Shown here in pieces: positions 1 through 7,891 of a stretch of 58,480 nucleotides of DNA; position 1 is the stretch's first letter, and every line of letters starts with the position of its first letter. The position numbers and the translations under genes were made by a program. The notes under the pieces were generated by a model, which ran no database searches, was not told where the DNA came from, and was given only the letters and a program-made list of their open reading frames with translations. Source of the DNA: an uncultured Clostridia bacterium (GTDB lineage Bacteria > Bacillota > Clostridia > Oscillospirales > Acutalibacteraceae); contig CALBNX010000083.1 in the NCBI GenBank assembly GCA_937896885.1, forward strand, positions 1 through 58,480, given 5' to 3'.

Positions 1-705
1 AGGTATCGTCACGTTTCTGCATATTTTCAAAACTTCCTCGCTTACACCGTTACCCTCGTTGCCCACAACGCTGATAACTCCGCCGCTGAGATCAAGCTCC
101 GTTATCCTTTCCGCAGCTGCATCGGGTGTGGTGGCAAGCATCGTCATACCCCTTGCCATACAGCCGGACAGATAACCTTTGGCATCATCGGTGAAGATAA
201 GCGGCAATCTGAGGAGAGAACCCATAGAGGCTCTGAGTGCCTTGGGATTATAGCAGTCACAGCAGCCTGACAGAATCGCCCCGTCAAGTCCCAGCGCTTC
301 AGCTGTTCTTATGACTGCACCCAAGTTCGCAGGATCCTGTATGTTTTCAAGAGCAATATACTTTCCGTCTTCCGAGACGTCACCCTTATTTTCCCTCATA
401 CCGCACACGGCAAAAACGCCTTGCGATGACTGAGTTTCAGACAGCTTATCTGCAATATCGTCGCTGATAATATATGAGTTATCCGCACCCTGAATTATTC
501 TTTCCAGTCTTTCGCCGTATTTCTCTCTTGCTTTTTCCGTGAAGAAGCATTGACAGACTCTTACTCCGCTTTCAAATGCATCGGAGCAAAGGCGGAGACC
601 TTCAAGAAAAAATTCGTTTTTTTCTTTACGGAATTTGCCGTTTGAAGCCAGCTTCTGAGCTGTTTTAATCTTTTCGTTTGAGCGACTTTCGATAGCTATT
701 ATCAT
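1..705 (-). CDS. TrmH/SpoU-family RNA 2'-O-methyltransferase (partial, 3' end off the window)
   Basis: The reverse strand reads open from an ATG at 705 to the left edge with no stop, so about 235 residues are present and the C-terminus is missing. The N-terminus resembles the substrate-binding domain of TrmH-type enzymes. Near residue 120 comes the segment ALENIQDPANLGAVIRTAEA, which matches SpoU motif 1 (the N/R-containing catalytic segment). Near the left edge is VVGNEGNGVSEEV, which matches motif 2 of the trefoil-knot AdoMet site. Members methylate ribose 2'-OH groups in rRNA or tRNA; the target here cannot be told. It lies downstream of rplT behind a terminator, in the same orientation, so it may be partly co-transcribed with the ribosomal operon. 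The ATG was chosen because no longer in-frame start has a ribosome site. Confidence 0.9.
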   Translation of the reverse strand, partial: MIIAIESRSNEKIKTAQKLASNGKFRKEKNEFFLEGLRLCSDAFESGVRVCQCFFTEKAREKYGERLERIIQGADNSYIISDDIADKLSETQSSQGVFAVCGMRENKGDVSEDGKYIALENIQDPANLGAVIRTAEALGLDGAILSGCCDCYNPKALRASMGSLLRLPLIFTDDAKGYLSGCMARGMTMLATTPDAAAERITELDLSGGVISVVGNEGNGVSEEVLKICRNVTIP

Positions 706-777
706 AGATTTTCTCCACATAAACAGTCTGTTTTGCCATCTTTCCCCTGTTTTTGACACAGATAAAAAATGACAAAT

Positions 778-803
778 ACGCCCGAGAAAAAATCTCGGAC
801 GTA
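778..803 (-). terminator. Intrinsic terminator of the infC-rpmI-rplT operon
   Basis: On the reverse strand a 10-bp stem (ACGTCCGAGA with TCTCGGGCGT, one G-U pair) with a T-rich loop lies just after the rplT stop and is followed by ATTTGTCATTTTTT. Position and shape fit a rho-independent terminator. Confidence 0.75.
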
Positions 804-814
804 TGTTTTTTTAA

Positions 815-1168
815 TTAGAGAGCTGCCTTTGCCTGTTCGCAGAGAGCTGTGAATGCAGCGGGATCTGCAATAGCAATTTCTGAGAGCATCTTTCTGTTGA
901 GGTTGATGTCTGCCTTCTTGAGACCGTTGATGAATGTTGAGTAGTTCATACCGTTCATCTTGCAAGCAGCTGAAATTCTTGTAATCCAGAGCTTTCTGAA
1001 ATCACGTTTCTTCTGCTTTCTGCCGATATATGCATAGTTGCCACTCTTCATAACAGCCTGTTTAGCTGTTCTGAAAAGTTTGCTCTTTGAGCCATAGTAA
1101 CCTTTAGCGAGTTTTAATACTTTATTTCTTCTTTTGCGAGTCATCATCGCACCTTTAACACGTGCCAT
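815..1168 (-). CDS. rplT: 50S ribosomal protein L20
   Basis: The 117-residue product begins MARVKGAMMTRKRRNKVLK and contains YYGSKSKLFRTAKQAVMKS and RKLWITRI, all diagnostic of bacterial L20. L20 binds 23S rRNA early in large-subunit assembly. In Firmicutes it also binds the leader of its own operon to stop expression. The length is normal for the family. It is the last gene of infC-rpmI-rplT, the usual order, and a ribosome site (GGAGGTAAAGAG) precedes the ATG. Nothing is unusual in the protein. Confidence 0.98.
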   Translation of the reverse strand: MARVKGAMMTRKRRNKVLKLAKGYYGSKSKLFRTAKQAVMKSGNYAYIGRKQKKRDFRKLWITRISAACKMNGMNYSTFINGLKKADINLNRKMLSEIAIADPAAFTALCEQAKAAL

Positions 1169-1247
1169 TTCTCTTTACCTCCGATATAGTACTTTCGATT
1201 ATGTTTGTTTATTGCAAAGCAACAAGGTTCTGGCGTAAGCCAGGTTC

Positions 1248-1445
1248 TTATTTATAAGGAATAAGACGCTTAATCTGCGCTGTATTTGTCTTATCAGCAA
1301 CAGCTGTCTGACGGAGTCCTCTTTTTCTCTTTGTGCTCTTCTTTGTTAAGATGTGAGACTTGTTAGCGTGTGCTCTGATTGGCTTGCCGTTCTTTGAAAG
1401 CTTAAATCTTTTTTTAGCTCCGCTATGTGTTTTAATCTTTGGCAT
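1248..1445 (-). CDS. rpmI: 50S ribosomal protein L35
   Basis: The 65-residue, very basic product begins MPKIKTHSGAKKRFKLSKNG and contains KSHILTKKSTKRKRGLR, the conserved core of L35. L35 is a small structural protein of the large ribosomal subunit. A strong ribosome site (AGGAGG) lies upstream of the ATG. It sits between infC and rplT in the canonical operon order. Confidence 0.97.
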   Translation of the reverse strand: MPKIKTHSGAKKRFKLSKNGKPIRAHANKSHILTKKSTKRKRGLRQTAVADKTNTAQIKRLIPYK

Positions 1446-1480
1446 AATAATATCCTCCTGATTTAATATAATTTACTTTT

Positions 1481-1999
1481 TTACTTTGCACCTTTTGGTG
1501 ACAAGAACATAAGCATCTGACGACCTTCAAGTTTTGCAGGTTTGTCAACATTGCCAAGTTCTGATACGGCTTCGGCAAAGCGTTCCATAATTCCGTTACC
1601 CAAATGTGCGTGAGCCATTTCACGACCTCTGAAACGGATTGAAACCTTAACCTTATTGCCTGATTTCAAAAATTTAAGTGCATGATTTACCTTTGTATCA
1701 AAGTCATGAGTATCAATGTTCACAGAAAGACGGATTTCTTTAGTTTCAATGACTTTCTGATTTTTCTTTGCTTCTTTTTCTTTCTTTGCCTTGTCAAAAC
1801 GATATTTGCCATAGTCCATAATCTTACAAACTGGTGGCTGCGCATTAGGCGCAATTTTCACAAGGTCAAGACTGCGCTTTTCAGCTTCTTTCAAAGCATC
1901 CTTTGCAGACATAATTCCAAGTTGTTCACCGTCGTCGGTAATAACTCTGATTTCTTTGTCGCGAATCTCTTCATTGATTTGCAATTCTTTGGTACTGAT
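1481..1999 (-). CDS. infC: Translation initiation factor IF-3, apparent AUC start codon
   Basis: The product contains the IF-3 N-domain (INEEIRDKEIRVI, GEQLGIM), the lysine-rich linker and the C-domain (KEIRLSVNIDTHDFDTK, FRGREMAH). IF-3 keeps 30S subunits free and checks start-codon pairing. The ATG at 2056 was rejected: it would place the attenuator hairpin inside the gene and add 19 residues foreign to the family. The only good ribosome site, AAGGGGTG, ends 7 nt before an ATC codon at 1999-1997, giving (M)STKELQINEEI, the expected N-terminus, and 172 residues. Rare AUU/AUC/AUA starts are known for infC and let IF-3 limit its own synthesis. The AUC choice is inference from spacing and homology; the family call is certain. 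Confidence 0.9.
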   Translation of the reverse strand: MSTKELQINEEIRDKEIRVITDDGEQLGIMSAKDALKEAEKRSLDLVKIAPNAQPPVCKIMDYGKYRFDKAKKEKEAKKNQKVIETKEIRLSVNIDTHDFDTKVNHALKFLKSGNKVKVSIRFRGREMAHAHLGNGIMERFAEAVSELGNVDKPAKLEGRQMLMFLSPKGAK

Positions 2000-2020
2000 A
2001 AATAAACACCCCTTTAAGAA

Positions 2021-2051
2021 AATTAAAAATGCGGACAGAAATTCTGCCCGC
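2021..2051 (-). terminator. Leader attenuator hairpin in front of infC
   Basis: On the reverse strand, GCGGGCAG pairs with CTGTCCGC across a 5-nt loop and is followed by ATTTTTAATTTT. This intrinsic terminator lies between the promoter and the IF-3 ribosome site. It is therefore an attenuator, like the L20-controlled leader known for this operon in Bacillus. L20 as the ligand is inferred from that precedent. Confidence 0.75.
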
Positions 2052-2148
2052 ACCATTACAAATCAAACTTTTTTAGTAAAGTATTGACCGGTCAACTCGT
2101 AGCCGACGGGTGAGAACAAAAATCTGTTCTGCTTTATTTTGCTTGATT
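2052..2148 (-). promoter_or_regulatory. Structured 5' leader of infC-rpmI-rplT (L20-leader type)
   Basis: Between the promoter and the attenuator the reverse strand holds a hairpin (AGAACA, loop GATTTT, TGTTCT) and a palindrome TTGACCGGTCAA, about 100 nt without a gene. The layout of paired leader elements, then terminator, then infC matches L20-binding leaders of Firmicutes. I could not fold it or test it against the Rfam L20_leader model. Confidence 0.6.
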
Positions 2149-2176
2149 ATTATAACACATTTTTCAGTGTTGTCAA
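2149..2176 (-). promoter_or_regulatory. Sigma-A promoter of infC operon
   Basis: The reverse strand has a perfect -35 (TTGACA, 2176-2171) and a perfect -10 (TATAAT, 2154-2149), 16 nt apart. Such a strong promoter fits a ribosomal-protein operon under attenuation. Confidence 0.85.
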
Positions 2177-2189
2177 CTGTTTTTTCTAA

Positions 2190-2717
2190 TTATTTAACTT
2201 TTGTGAGAATAAGTCCGTCTGTCTGAAGATATAAAGTATTACCATCTTCAATTCTGTAATCTGTTTTGTATTCTCTTGAAGTACCGTCTTCAATGAATAA
2301 GAACGTGCCTTGATTAATTTGCCAAGTGCCTGCACCTGGGTCTTCATTATAATCATCAACAATGTTCTTTAAATCCTCTTCAAGCCACTGAGCTTTGCAA
2401 TCTTCGATTGATTTGTAACCAGATTTGATTACATCTTCTTCAGTTATTTCTTCAGATTTAAAATATTCATCATAAGCTTTTAATAATGAAGCTTTTGTTT
2501 CTTCTCTGTCCATATACCAACGGTATCTGCCTTCAGTAACTTCAAAATATTCTGTAAGTTCAACATCTAAATCTTCAGCATATTCTGTTGTATAAGCATA
2601 AGCCCAAGTGCCCATCAATTCTTTTTCTGCTTTGCCGTCAGTGATAGCCAAAACCGCTACCACCAATACAACACCGACGATAGCGCCTATTATTCTTTTA
2701 ATATCAAATTTTTTCAT
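2190..2717 (-). CDS. Hypothetical membrane-anchored protein
   Basis: The 175-residue product has a short basic N-terminus, one hydrophobic segment at about residues 8-27 (IKRIIGAIVGVVLVVAVLAI) and an extracytoplasmic domain of about 145 residues. The domain starts with LMGTW, continues with aromatic-rich segments (YFEVTEGRYRWYMDREE) and ends in short alternating strands (NTLYLQTDGLILTKVK). The GTW start and closing strands recall small lipocalin-like domains, but I do not recognise a family. It appears to be a single-gene unit with its own promoter at about 2767-2795. Confidence 0.7.
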   Translation of the reverse strand: MKKFDIKRIIGAIVGVVLVVAVLAITDGKAEKELMGTWAYAYTTEYAEDLDVELTEYFEVTEGRYRWYMDREETKASLLKAYDEYFKSEEITEEDVIKSGYKSIEDCKAQWLEEDLKNIVDDYNEDPGAGTWQINQGTFLFIEDGTSREYKTDYRIEDGNTLYLQTDGLILTKVK

Positions 2718-2766
2718 TTTTCCATACCCCTTTTCCCTTTTCGTAAAGCCTTAACCCTACTTTGCC

Positions 2767-2795
2767 AATATATCACTAAAGCGAACAAAAGTCAA
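2767..2795 (-). promoter_or_regulatory. Promoter for the 2190-2717 gene, flanked by inverted octamers
   Basis: The reverse strand has TTGACT (2795-2790), a 17-nt spacer and TATATT (2772-2767). The octamer AGCGAACA occurs on the plus strand at 2780-2787 and as its inverse TGTTCGCT at 2812-2819, bracketing the -35 box. This is a plausible operator, but no regulator is identified. Confidence 0.6.
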
Positions 2796-2895
2796 CAAAA
2801 ACTATGTTAAATGTTCGCTAGCTATCATTGCTTCTGCCGATATTTTTGTGCCTAAACAAAAGCCGTCACAAAAAGACTGTTCGCTTTGGGTGTGT

Positions 2896-2970
2896 TGTAG
2901 GGGAGGGTCTCCGTGCCCTCCCGCAAGTGTGCGGTAAAATTACGGGCGAGCACAGAGACTCGCCCCTACA
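2896..2970. repeat. REP-like imperfect palindrome in the 2718-3071 intergenic gap
   Basis: Two arms of about 28 nt, starting TGTAGGGGAGGGTCTCCGTG and ending CACAGAGACTCGCCCCTACA, pair with a few mismatches around a loop of about 19 nt. It is much more GC-rich than its surroundings. Short GTAGGGG palindromes of this kind are, from memory, common between genes in Clostridia. The rest of the 354-base gap holds the promoter described above and no gene I can support. Confidence 0.7.
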
Positions 2971-3042
2971 TTATTTGATGGTTAATTTTAACGAGAGATA
3001 AGAATCAAAACAGCACGACAAATTCAAATTCATTTACTCATT

Positions 3043-3070
3043 AAAAAAGACGGTCAAAAGACCGTCTTTT
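3043..3070 (-). terminator. Terminator of the LCAT-like gene
   Basis: The stem GACGGTC with GACCGTC around a 4-nt loop, extended by A/T pairs and ending in a run of T on the reverse strand, lies immediately after the stop codon at 3072. Confidence 0.8.
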
Positions 3071-3071
3071 C

Positions 3072-5096
3072 TTATTCTTCATCCTTGCGTTTTGCACTTA
3101 CACCTATTGCAACTGAAAGCGCACCAAAAATCACGCCCACAGAAACAATCGGAATAACCCTTCTGCTTGTGTTTGGGTTTTTTTCTGACTGAACATTTTC
3201 AGTCTTTGTATCAGTAGTCGTTTCTTGTTTTTGGCTTTCTGTGGTTGTTTCAGTTGTTGTGTCATCAGGTGTTGTTGTGCTCTCAATTGTTATTTCGTCA
3301 GGCACAACATCAGCCACCTGTGAAAGATAACTGAACTTTGCCATTTGCTCATCTGTCATTGGTGTGAATTTAATAGTAGATGTTGTAGAAGTCATCTGTG
3401 TATTTAGAAGTGTATATGTTATATCTATTGCAAATGGTTTTTCTGCATTGTCAAAATCGTTATTTATAGCTTCAATTTCAACAACCTTGCCCATTGGCAC
3501 TCTCATTCCCGGTGTGTAATTGAAAGTGATATCTGCGCCAACTGCTTTTATATCCCATATAGCTATCTCTGCTTCAACAGACATATTTTTAAGGACTAGT
3601 GCTGTATCCTTTGTCGAATGATAGCCGGAACTGGTATTATCAAATCTTGCATAAATAATTTCGGAATTGTTCTGTGATATATTGAACTGCGGATACTCTT
3701 TGCTCGAATAAACATTAGCAATATCTCCCCACAAGAAATCGTGAACGAGATTCTTTGAATATTCGTCGTGCATAATCATACCGTGGCCTTGATTTTTAAT
3801 ATACCAAGTGCTATCTGGCAAAAATCCTGTTGACGCATCAATATCAAAATCAGGTGAAATATGATAATGGTTTGGGTTGTTACAGACTGTATTTTTCTGA
3901 ACATAATCACTTGCAAAAGTCTCGTCTGCAAGTGCACAATTTGAGCCAGATGAAAGATATGTATCAATAAGAATATCTGAATTGTATTTACCATTGACGG
4001 AATCATAGCCACTGCCACAAACATAACCTATTTTCATACCGCTTGCCTCAAGGTCTGCAAGCTTGTTTGCAAGGTTTAATCCATCATTATTAACATCATT
4101 ATGGAATTTAACTGTATCATTATAAAGTTTGCCGTTATCTGTTTCGTTAAGTCCAACATGTTGAAGTGCATTTTCAAAATAATTATGTGGAACAAAGTCC
4201 CAAAGGGATGGAATAAGCACAATACCTTCAAGCAAATCGGTATCTACAAGTGCACTGTTTACAACCTCAACAAGAAATTCATCAAGCAAGAGAAGTTGCA
4301 AAAGCCATTCCCAATCTTTTTCATATTCAAAGCCGTGTTCAACAAAGGCGATAACATCTTCTAAATTAGCATCCACATATTCACCTGTAAAGAATGAGCC
4401 CACCGCAGATGTACCTAAAGTTGCAGGGTTGCCAAATATAGCATTTCTTACATCACCTTTATGTCCGTAATAATAAAGATAACTTGTACCATATTGACCA
4501 CCATGGCTTAATCCGTAAATATCGACCTTATCGGCACCTGTAATTGCTTTTACTTCTTGAATATATGCATCAAGGTCTGCGGCAGAATCCACCTGACTCT
4601 GGCGCCAGTCCTGAGTAAAACCGAAAACGTTTTCAGCACCGACTTCTTCAATAGCCATTTCTGCAACTACTGCCTCTGGAATATACTGCTCCATACCATT
4701 CTCAATAAGAGTTGATGCACGAGTAGCCGCCGCACCACTTGGATATGGCACAAGATTGTTTTTTGATGTGCCGTTAGGATACATTTCAAGAGGCTCAAAA
4801 TATTCTTGCAACACATCGACAATTGCTTCTACAAGGTCATTTTGATTAAGTGTAACATCAGCAAGCAACTCTGCAATATCTGCACCAAGATTATCAAAAT
4901 TCAATGGCCAAGCAAGTTTTACTTCTCCGTTTTCAATAATTGGCTCGCCGTTTTCGTCTGCATAAGCAAGGTTAGGCCCTGAATAGCCCTGCAAAATTAC
5001 CACAGGTACTTTTTCTTCAGCTTTTGCAGAAACCCCTATTGATATTATAGAAAAAATCATAAGAACTGCGAGAACAACTGATAACATCTTTTTCAT
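3072..5096 (-). CDS. Secreted, surface-anchored LCAT-like lipase/acyltransferase
   Basis: The 674-residue product has a signal peptide (residues 1-25, ending VSAKA), then an alpha/beta-hydrolase core. It starts VPVVILQGYSGPNL, the strand and loop that begin LCAT-type enzymes. The nucleophile elbow GLSHG has Ser197 preceded by DKVDIY. A late GHGMIMHDE supplies the likely catalytic His. After a beta-rich domain (about 480-600) comes a Thr/Glu-rich stalk (TTTPDDTTTETTTES). The end has NPNTS, a hydrophobic helix and a basic tail (AKRKDEE), like a sortase-type anchor or a simple membrane anchor. It probably cleaves or transfers acyl chains outside the cell; the substrate is unknown. It appears monocistronic with its own terminator. 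Confidence 0.8.
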   Translation of the reverse strand: MKKMLSVVLAVLMIFSIISIGVSAKAEEKVPVVILQGYSGPNLAYADENGEPIIENGEVKLAWPLNFDNLGADIAELLADVTLNQNDLVEAIVDVLQEYFEPLEMYPNGTSKNNLVPYPSGAAATRASTLIENGMEQYIPEAVVAEMAIEEVGAENVFGFTQDWRQSQVDSAADLDAYIQEVKAITGADKVDIYGLSHGGQYGTSYLYYYGHKGDVRNAIFGNPATLGTSAVGSFFTGEYVDANLEDVIAFVEHGFEYEKDWEWLLQLLLLDEFLVEVVNSALVDTDLLEGIVLIPSLWDFVPHNYFENALQHVGLNETDNGKLYNDTVKFHNDVNNDGLNLANKLADLEASGMKIGYVCGSGYDSVNGKYNSDILIDTYLSSGSNCALADETFASDYVQKNTVCNNPNHYHISPDFDIDASTGFLPDSTWYIKNQGHGMIMHDEYSKNLVHDFLWGDIANVYSSKEYPQFNISQNNSEIIYARFDNTSSGYHSTKDTALVLKNMSVEAEIAIWDIKAVGADITFNYTPGMRVPMGKVVEIEAINNDFDNAEKPFAIDITYTLLNTQMTSTTSTIKFTPMTDEQMAKFSYLSQVADVVPDEITIESTTTPDDTTTETTTESQKQETTTDTKTENVQSEKNPNTSRRVIPIVSVGVIFGALSVAIGVSAKRKDEE

Positions 5097-5159
5097 AACA
5101 ATTCCCCTTTAAAACAAATTTTCATATACTTATTCTACACCCATACAATCATAAAATCA

Positions 5160-5191
5160 ATAAAATAGCGACACCCTAAATGAGTGTCGCT
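5160..5191 (-). terminator. Terminator of the M28 peptidase-lipoprotein operon
   Basis: On the reverse strand AGCGACACTC pairs with GGGTGTCGCT around ATTTA and is followed by ATTTTATTGATTTT, about 40 nt past the lipoprotein stop. Confidence 0.8.
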
Positions 5192-5228
5192 GTAAAAATT
5201 TTTCTCTTATTTTTGTAAGAATTTACAA

Positions 5229-6428
5229 TTATTCGGCTTTTTCTGTTTCCCAACCGAAGTTATATGTAAGTGAAGATGTGCAAGGGAATTCAACGATTAC
5301 TGTGCCATATTCTGAGAGTGCACCCTTAAATGTAACGTTTGCAGTAATAACCATATTCTTTTCAAATGTTGCATAAGTCATCTGGTCATTAACTGCGTTG
5401 AAAGCTGCTGTAATTTTGCAAGGCGCAAACGCAATATCAAATGAGTTAACTGTGAGATAATTTGATGCTTTTTCGAACTCTTTGAGAATTCCGTCTTTTT
5501 CACGGATTGTGAATGCTTTTTCAACGCTTGCTAATTCTGGTTTAACTGCAATATTGATTGTTCTGTAAAGCTCTGATGGAACGAAAATATATTCTCCTTC
5601 CAACTCGCCCTCTGTATATTTTGCGTTATTTCCTTTATCGTCAAGGTCATAAACCAATGTTGGAACAACTGATGTATAAACAGGTTGTGTAACAACGCCT
5701 GTCTTTTTATCTGTATGTGTGTAAAGGTCATCAAGTGTAAGTGTGCTTGCTGTGTTTAAACCTAAAGGATAAATAACATTTGTAAGGTCTTCGCCCTTCT
5801 TAACAGGACCTTCTGAACGCATAAGATAGTCGCCAATATTTTTAAGAGCAGTATCTGCATAAAGACGGAATGCTGCACGAAGTGTTGGTTGATTATCAAG
5901 AAGATTACCCTCTGTATCTTTGAAGAAAACTTTTACATTATCATAGTTGGTTGAGCCATCTTTATTTGTGCCTTCATTACCACCAAAGTTAATCCAGAAA
6001 TCTTCTTTATATTCAACCAAAGCAGTTTTATTCTGCTTAATATCGTTGATACTGTTGTTGAAATAATCAAGAACTGCTTGCTGATTTGCCACAAACGCAG
6101 ACATTTCTTCATCAGAAATAAGGTCTAAAAGTGCTGGGAAATATTCCTGACCACCGAACTTTGAAACAAGTTCATAATATGAAAGTTTAACTTCTCTGCT
6201 GTCAAGTTTCTTGTTAATATTTTCATATAAAACTGCTAATTTATCACCAGGAAGAATGTCTTTAAGTTCACCATAAGTAAATGTGAAATAAACATCTTTA
6301 AGGTCTGTTTTAACTGACACAGCCTCTGGTCTTTTAACTTCTGTTCCTTCGCCACAACCTGCAAAAGATGCAACCATAATAGCAAGCACCATTACAAGAC
6401 TAAAGGCTCTCATAAAATTCTTTTTCAT
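5229..6428 (-). CDS. Lipoprotein of unknown function
   Basis: The 399-residue product starts at an ATG (6428) preceded by AAAGGGG. A longer reading from 6527 was rejected because it overlaps the upstream gene and hides the signal peptide. The N-terminus, MKKNFMRAFSLVMVLAIMVA, leads into SFAGCGEG with a lipobox, so Cys is the lipidated residue. The mature part has no family I recognise; it ends in a beta-rich stretch (VTFKGALSEYGTVIVEFPCTS). It lies 25 nt after the M28 peptidase and shares its terminator, so the two are probably one transcript and may act together at the cell surface. Confidence 0.8.
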   Translation of the reverse strand: MKKNFMRAFSLVMVLAIMVASFAGCGEGTEVKRPEAVSVKTDLKDVYFTFTYGELKDILPGDKLAVLYENINKKLDSREVKLSYYELVSKFGGQEYFPALLDLISDEEMSAFVANQQAVLDYFNNSINDIKQNKTALVEYKEDFWINFGGNEGTNKDGSTNYDNVKVFFKDTEGNLLDNQPTLRAAFRLYADTALKNIGDYLMRSEGPVKKGEDLTNVIYPLGLNTASTLTLDDLYTHTDKKTGVVTQPVYTSVVPTLVYDLDDKGNNAKYTEGELEGEYIFVPSELYRTINIAVKPELASVEKAFTIREKDGILKEFEKASNYLTVNSFDIAFAPCKITAAFNAVNDQMTYATFEKNMVITANVTFKGALSEYGTVIVEFPCTSSLTYNFGWETEKAE

Positions 6429-6453
6429 TATAAATTTTCCCCTTTCGGTGAAA

Positions 6454-7722
6454 TTAATAATTGTCTTTAAGTCCTTGTTCATCGAAAAGGAACACGGTTT
6501 CAAGAACAATTTTAAGCACATCTTCAATAGTTTTCATTTCAAGCATATTAACCTTGTCAAGACGAGTGTGATAATATCTCGCTGGAGCAGGGTCCATACT
6601 TGTAAATGCAACTGATTTAATACCGCCCTGTTGCATTGCTGCAGCATCAGTAGAGCCTAAAGGTGTTGTTGTGAAGTTTACATTTACACCCGCATTTTCT
6701 GATGCTTTTTTCATCAATGCACAAGCAGATTTATCCAACTTAACGGTTGCTGTCATATCCTTTGTAACAACGCCCATAAATTCATAGTCACGAAGCGTAT
6801 CAAGGGCAACAAAAACAGTTTCAACGCCATCATTTTTGTATTCGTCACCGTGAAGCTCTGCAAAAGCCTTTGAACCACGAAGCCCCTCTTCTTCTGCACC
6901 CATTGAAACTGCAATAACTTCAGTATTTTCAAAGCTGATATTATTGTTTTTAAGATAAAGCAATACTGCCATAGATGTAAAAACACCTGTAAGGTCGTCA
7001 TTTGCACCGTCAACAACCAATTTCCAGTTAACAAAGAAGAGAACTGAAACAAGGAATGGCACAACGATAGCCTGTAAAACAATCAAAACAATATTTGCGC
7101 TTTCGTGGTCTGCAAAAATTCCAACAACTCCAACAACAAGCGTCATAAGAAGTCCTAAAACTGCACCAGCAACAACTGTTGTAACCAATTTTGGACCACC
7201 CATATATGTATATCTCCACTCATAAGCAGAGTCTATATGACCACCAATAATAATTCGCCTTTTCACTTCGCCTGTTGCCTTGATTTTGCAGATTACATTG
7301 CTTGATTCTTCCTTTTTGAAGAATGGGTCAAGCACTTTTTTATAAAGCAAAAATTCACCAACAAGGAAAACAACAGCAATAGCGCAGAGTATTACAGAAA
7401 CGATGTGTAAAACACCTGCAATCGCTGGTACAAGACCTGTGAATGCAAGAATACCCAAAACTGCCGCAATCAACGCCAAAACACCGTCAATGGTAACCCA
7501 ACTCATAAACGCTTTTGGGCTTAATGTAAATTCTTCTCTTGTAACTTCATCGGCAATAGGTGTCATAAGCTTCTGGACATAATCCTGTGCCTTTTTCTCA
7601 TTCTCATATCCTGCTGGACGAGGACCTATCTGTTCGCACACTCTTTTGATTTCACGAACAGCAAAATTTGAACATTCACGCACTTTTGACGCATAGTGCG
7701 AATTGCTTTCATACGCTTTCAA
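6454..7722 (-). CDS. Integral-membrane M28-family metallopeptidase, TTG start
   Basis: Five M28 zinc-site elements are in order: GGHIDSA (His162), GANDDLTG (Asp242), the acid pair in AEEEG (277-279), DTLRD (Asp308) and YYHTRLD near the end. M28 enzymes are co-catalytic two-zinc aminopeptidases or carboxypeptidases. Two hydrophobic blocks are present: one before the catalytic domain (about 75-127) and one between the first His and the ANDD motif (about 178-232). The protein is thus membrane-embedded, with helices inserted in the catalytic domain. An upstream ATG at 7737 is unlikely because its own sequence forms the ribosome site: ATGGAGG is followed 8 nt later by TTG (7722), giving (M)KAYESNSHYA. 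It is followed by a lipoprotein gene 25 nt downstream. Confidence 0.85.
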   Translation of the reverse strand: MKAYESNSHYASKVRECSNFAVREIKRVCEQIGPRPAGYENEKKAQDYVQKLMTPIADEVTREEFTLSPKAFMSWVTIDGVLALIAAVLGILAFTGLVPAIAGVLHIVSVILCAIAVVFLVGEFLLYKKVLDPFFKKEESSNVICKIKATGEVKRRIIIGGHIDSAYEWRYTYMGGPKLVTTVVAGAVLGLLMTLVVGVVGIFADHESANIVLIVLQAIVVPFLVSVLFFVNWKLVVDGANDDLTGVFTSMAVLLYLKNNNISFENTEVIAVSMGAEEEGLRGSKAFAELHGDEYKNDGVETVFVALDTLRDYEFMGVVTKDMTATVKLDKSACALMKKASENAGVNVNFTTTPLGSTDAAAMQQGGIKSVAFTSMDPAPARYYHTRLDKVNMLEMKTIEDVLKIVLETVFLFDEQGLKDNY

Positions 7723-7823
7723 ATTGAAAACCTCCATAATATTGGAATATACACTAAACATTTTATCACAATTTTCTTTTTAAGTCACTATATATTTTGA
7801 AAAATTTTGAAAAAACAGTCGGT

Positions 7824-7852
7824 TGACATATCGAGAAAAAAAGAATAAACTA
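7824..7852 (+). promoter_or_regulatory. Promoter of the VanY-like gene
   Basis: TTGACA (7824-7829), a 17-nt spacer and TAAACT (7847-7852) lie 39 nt before the ATG. Confidence 0.7.
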
Positions 7853-7891
7853 TATGCAGTTAAATTAGTCACTTGAAAGAAAGGACTTTTT

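Noticed and set aside
1432..1623. 63-residue frame overlapping rpmI and infC
   Set aside because: Shadow frame across two ribosomal-operon genes, without start signals.
2000..2056. N-terminal extension of infC from the ATG at 2056
   Set aside because: It would translate through the attenuator hairpin, has no ribosome site and adds residues foreign to IF-3.
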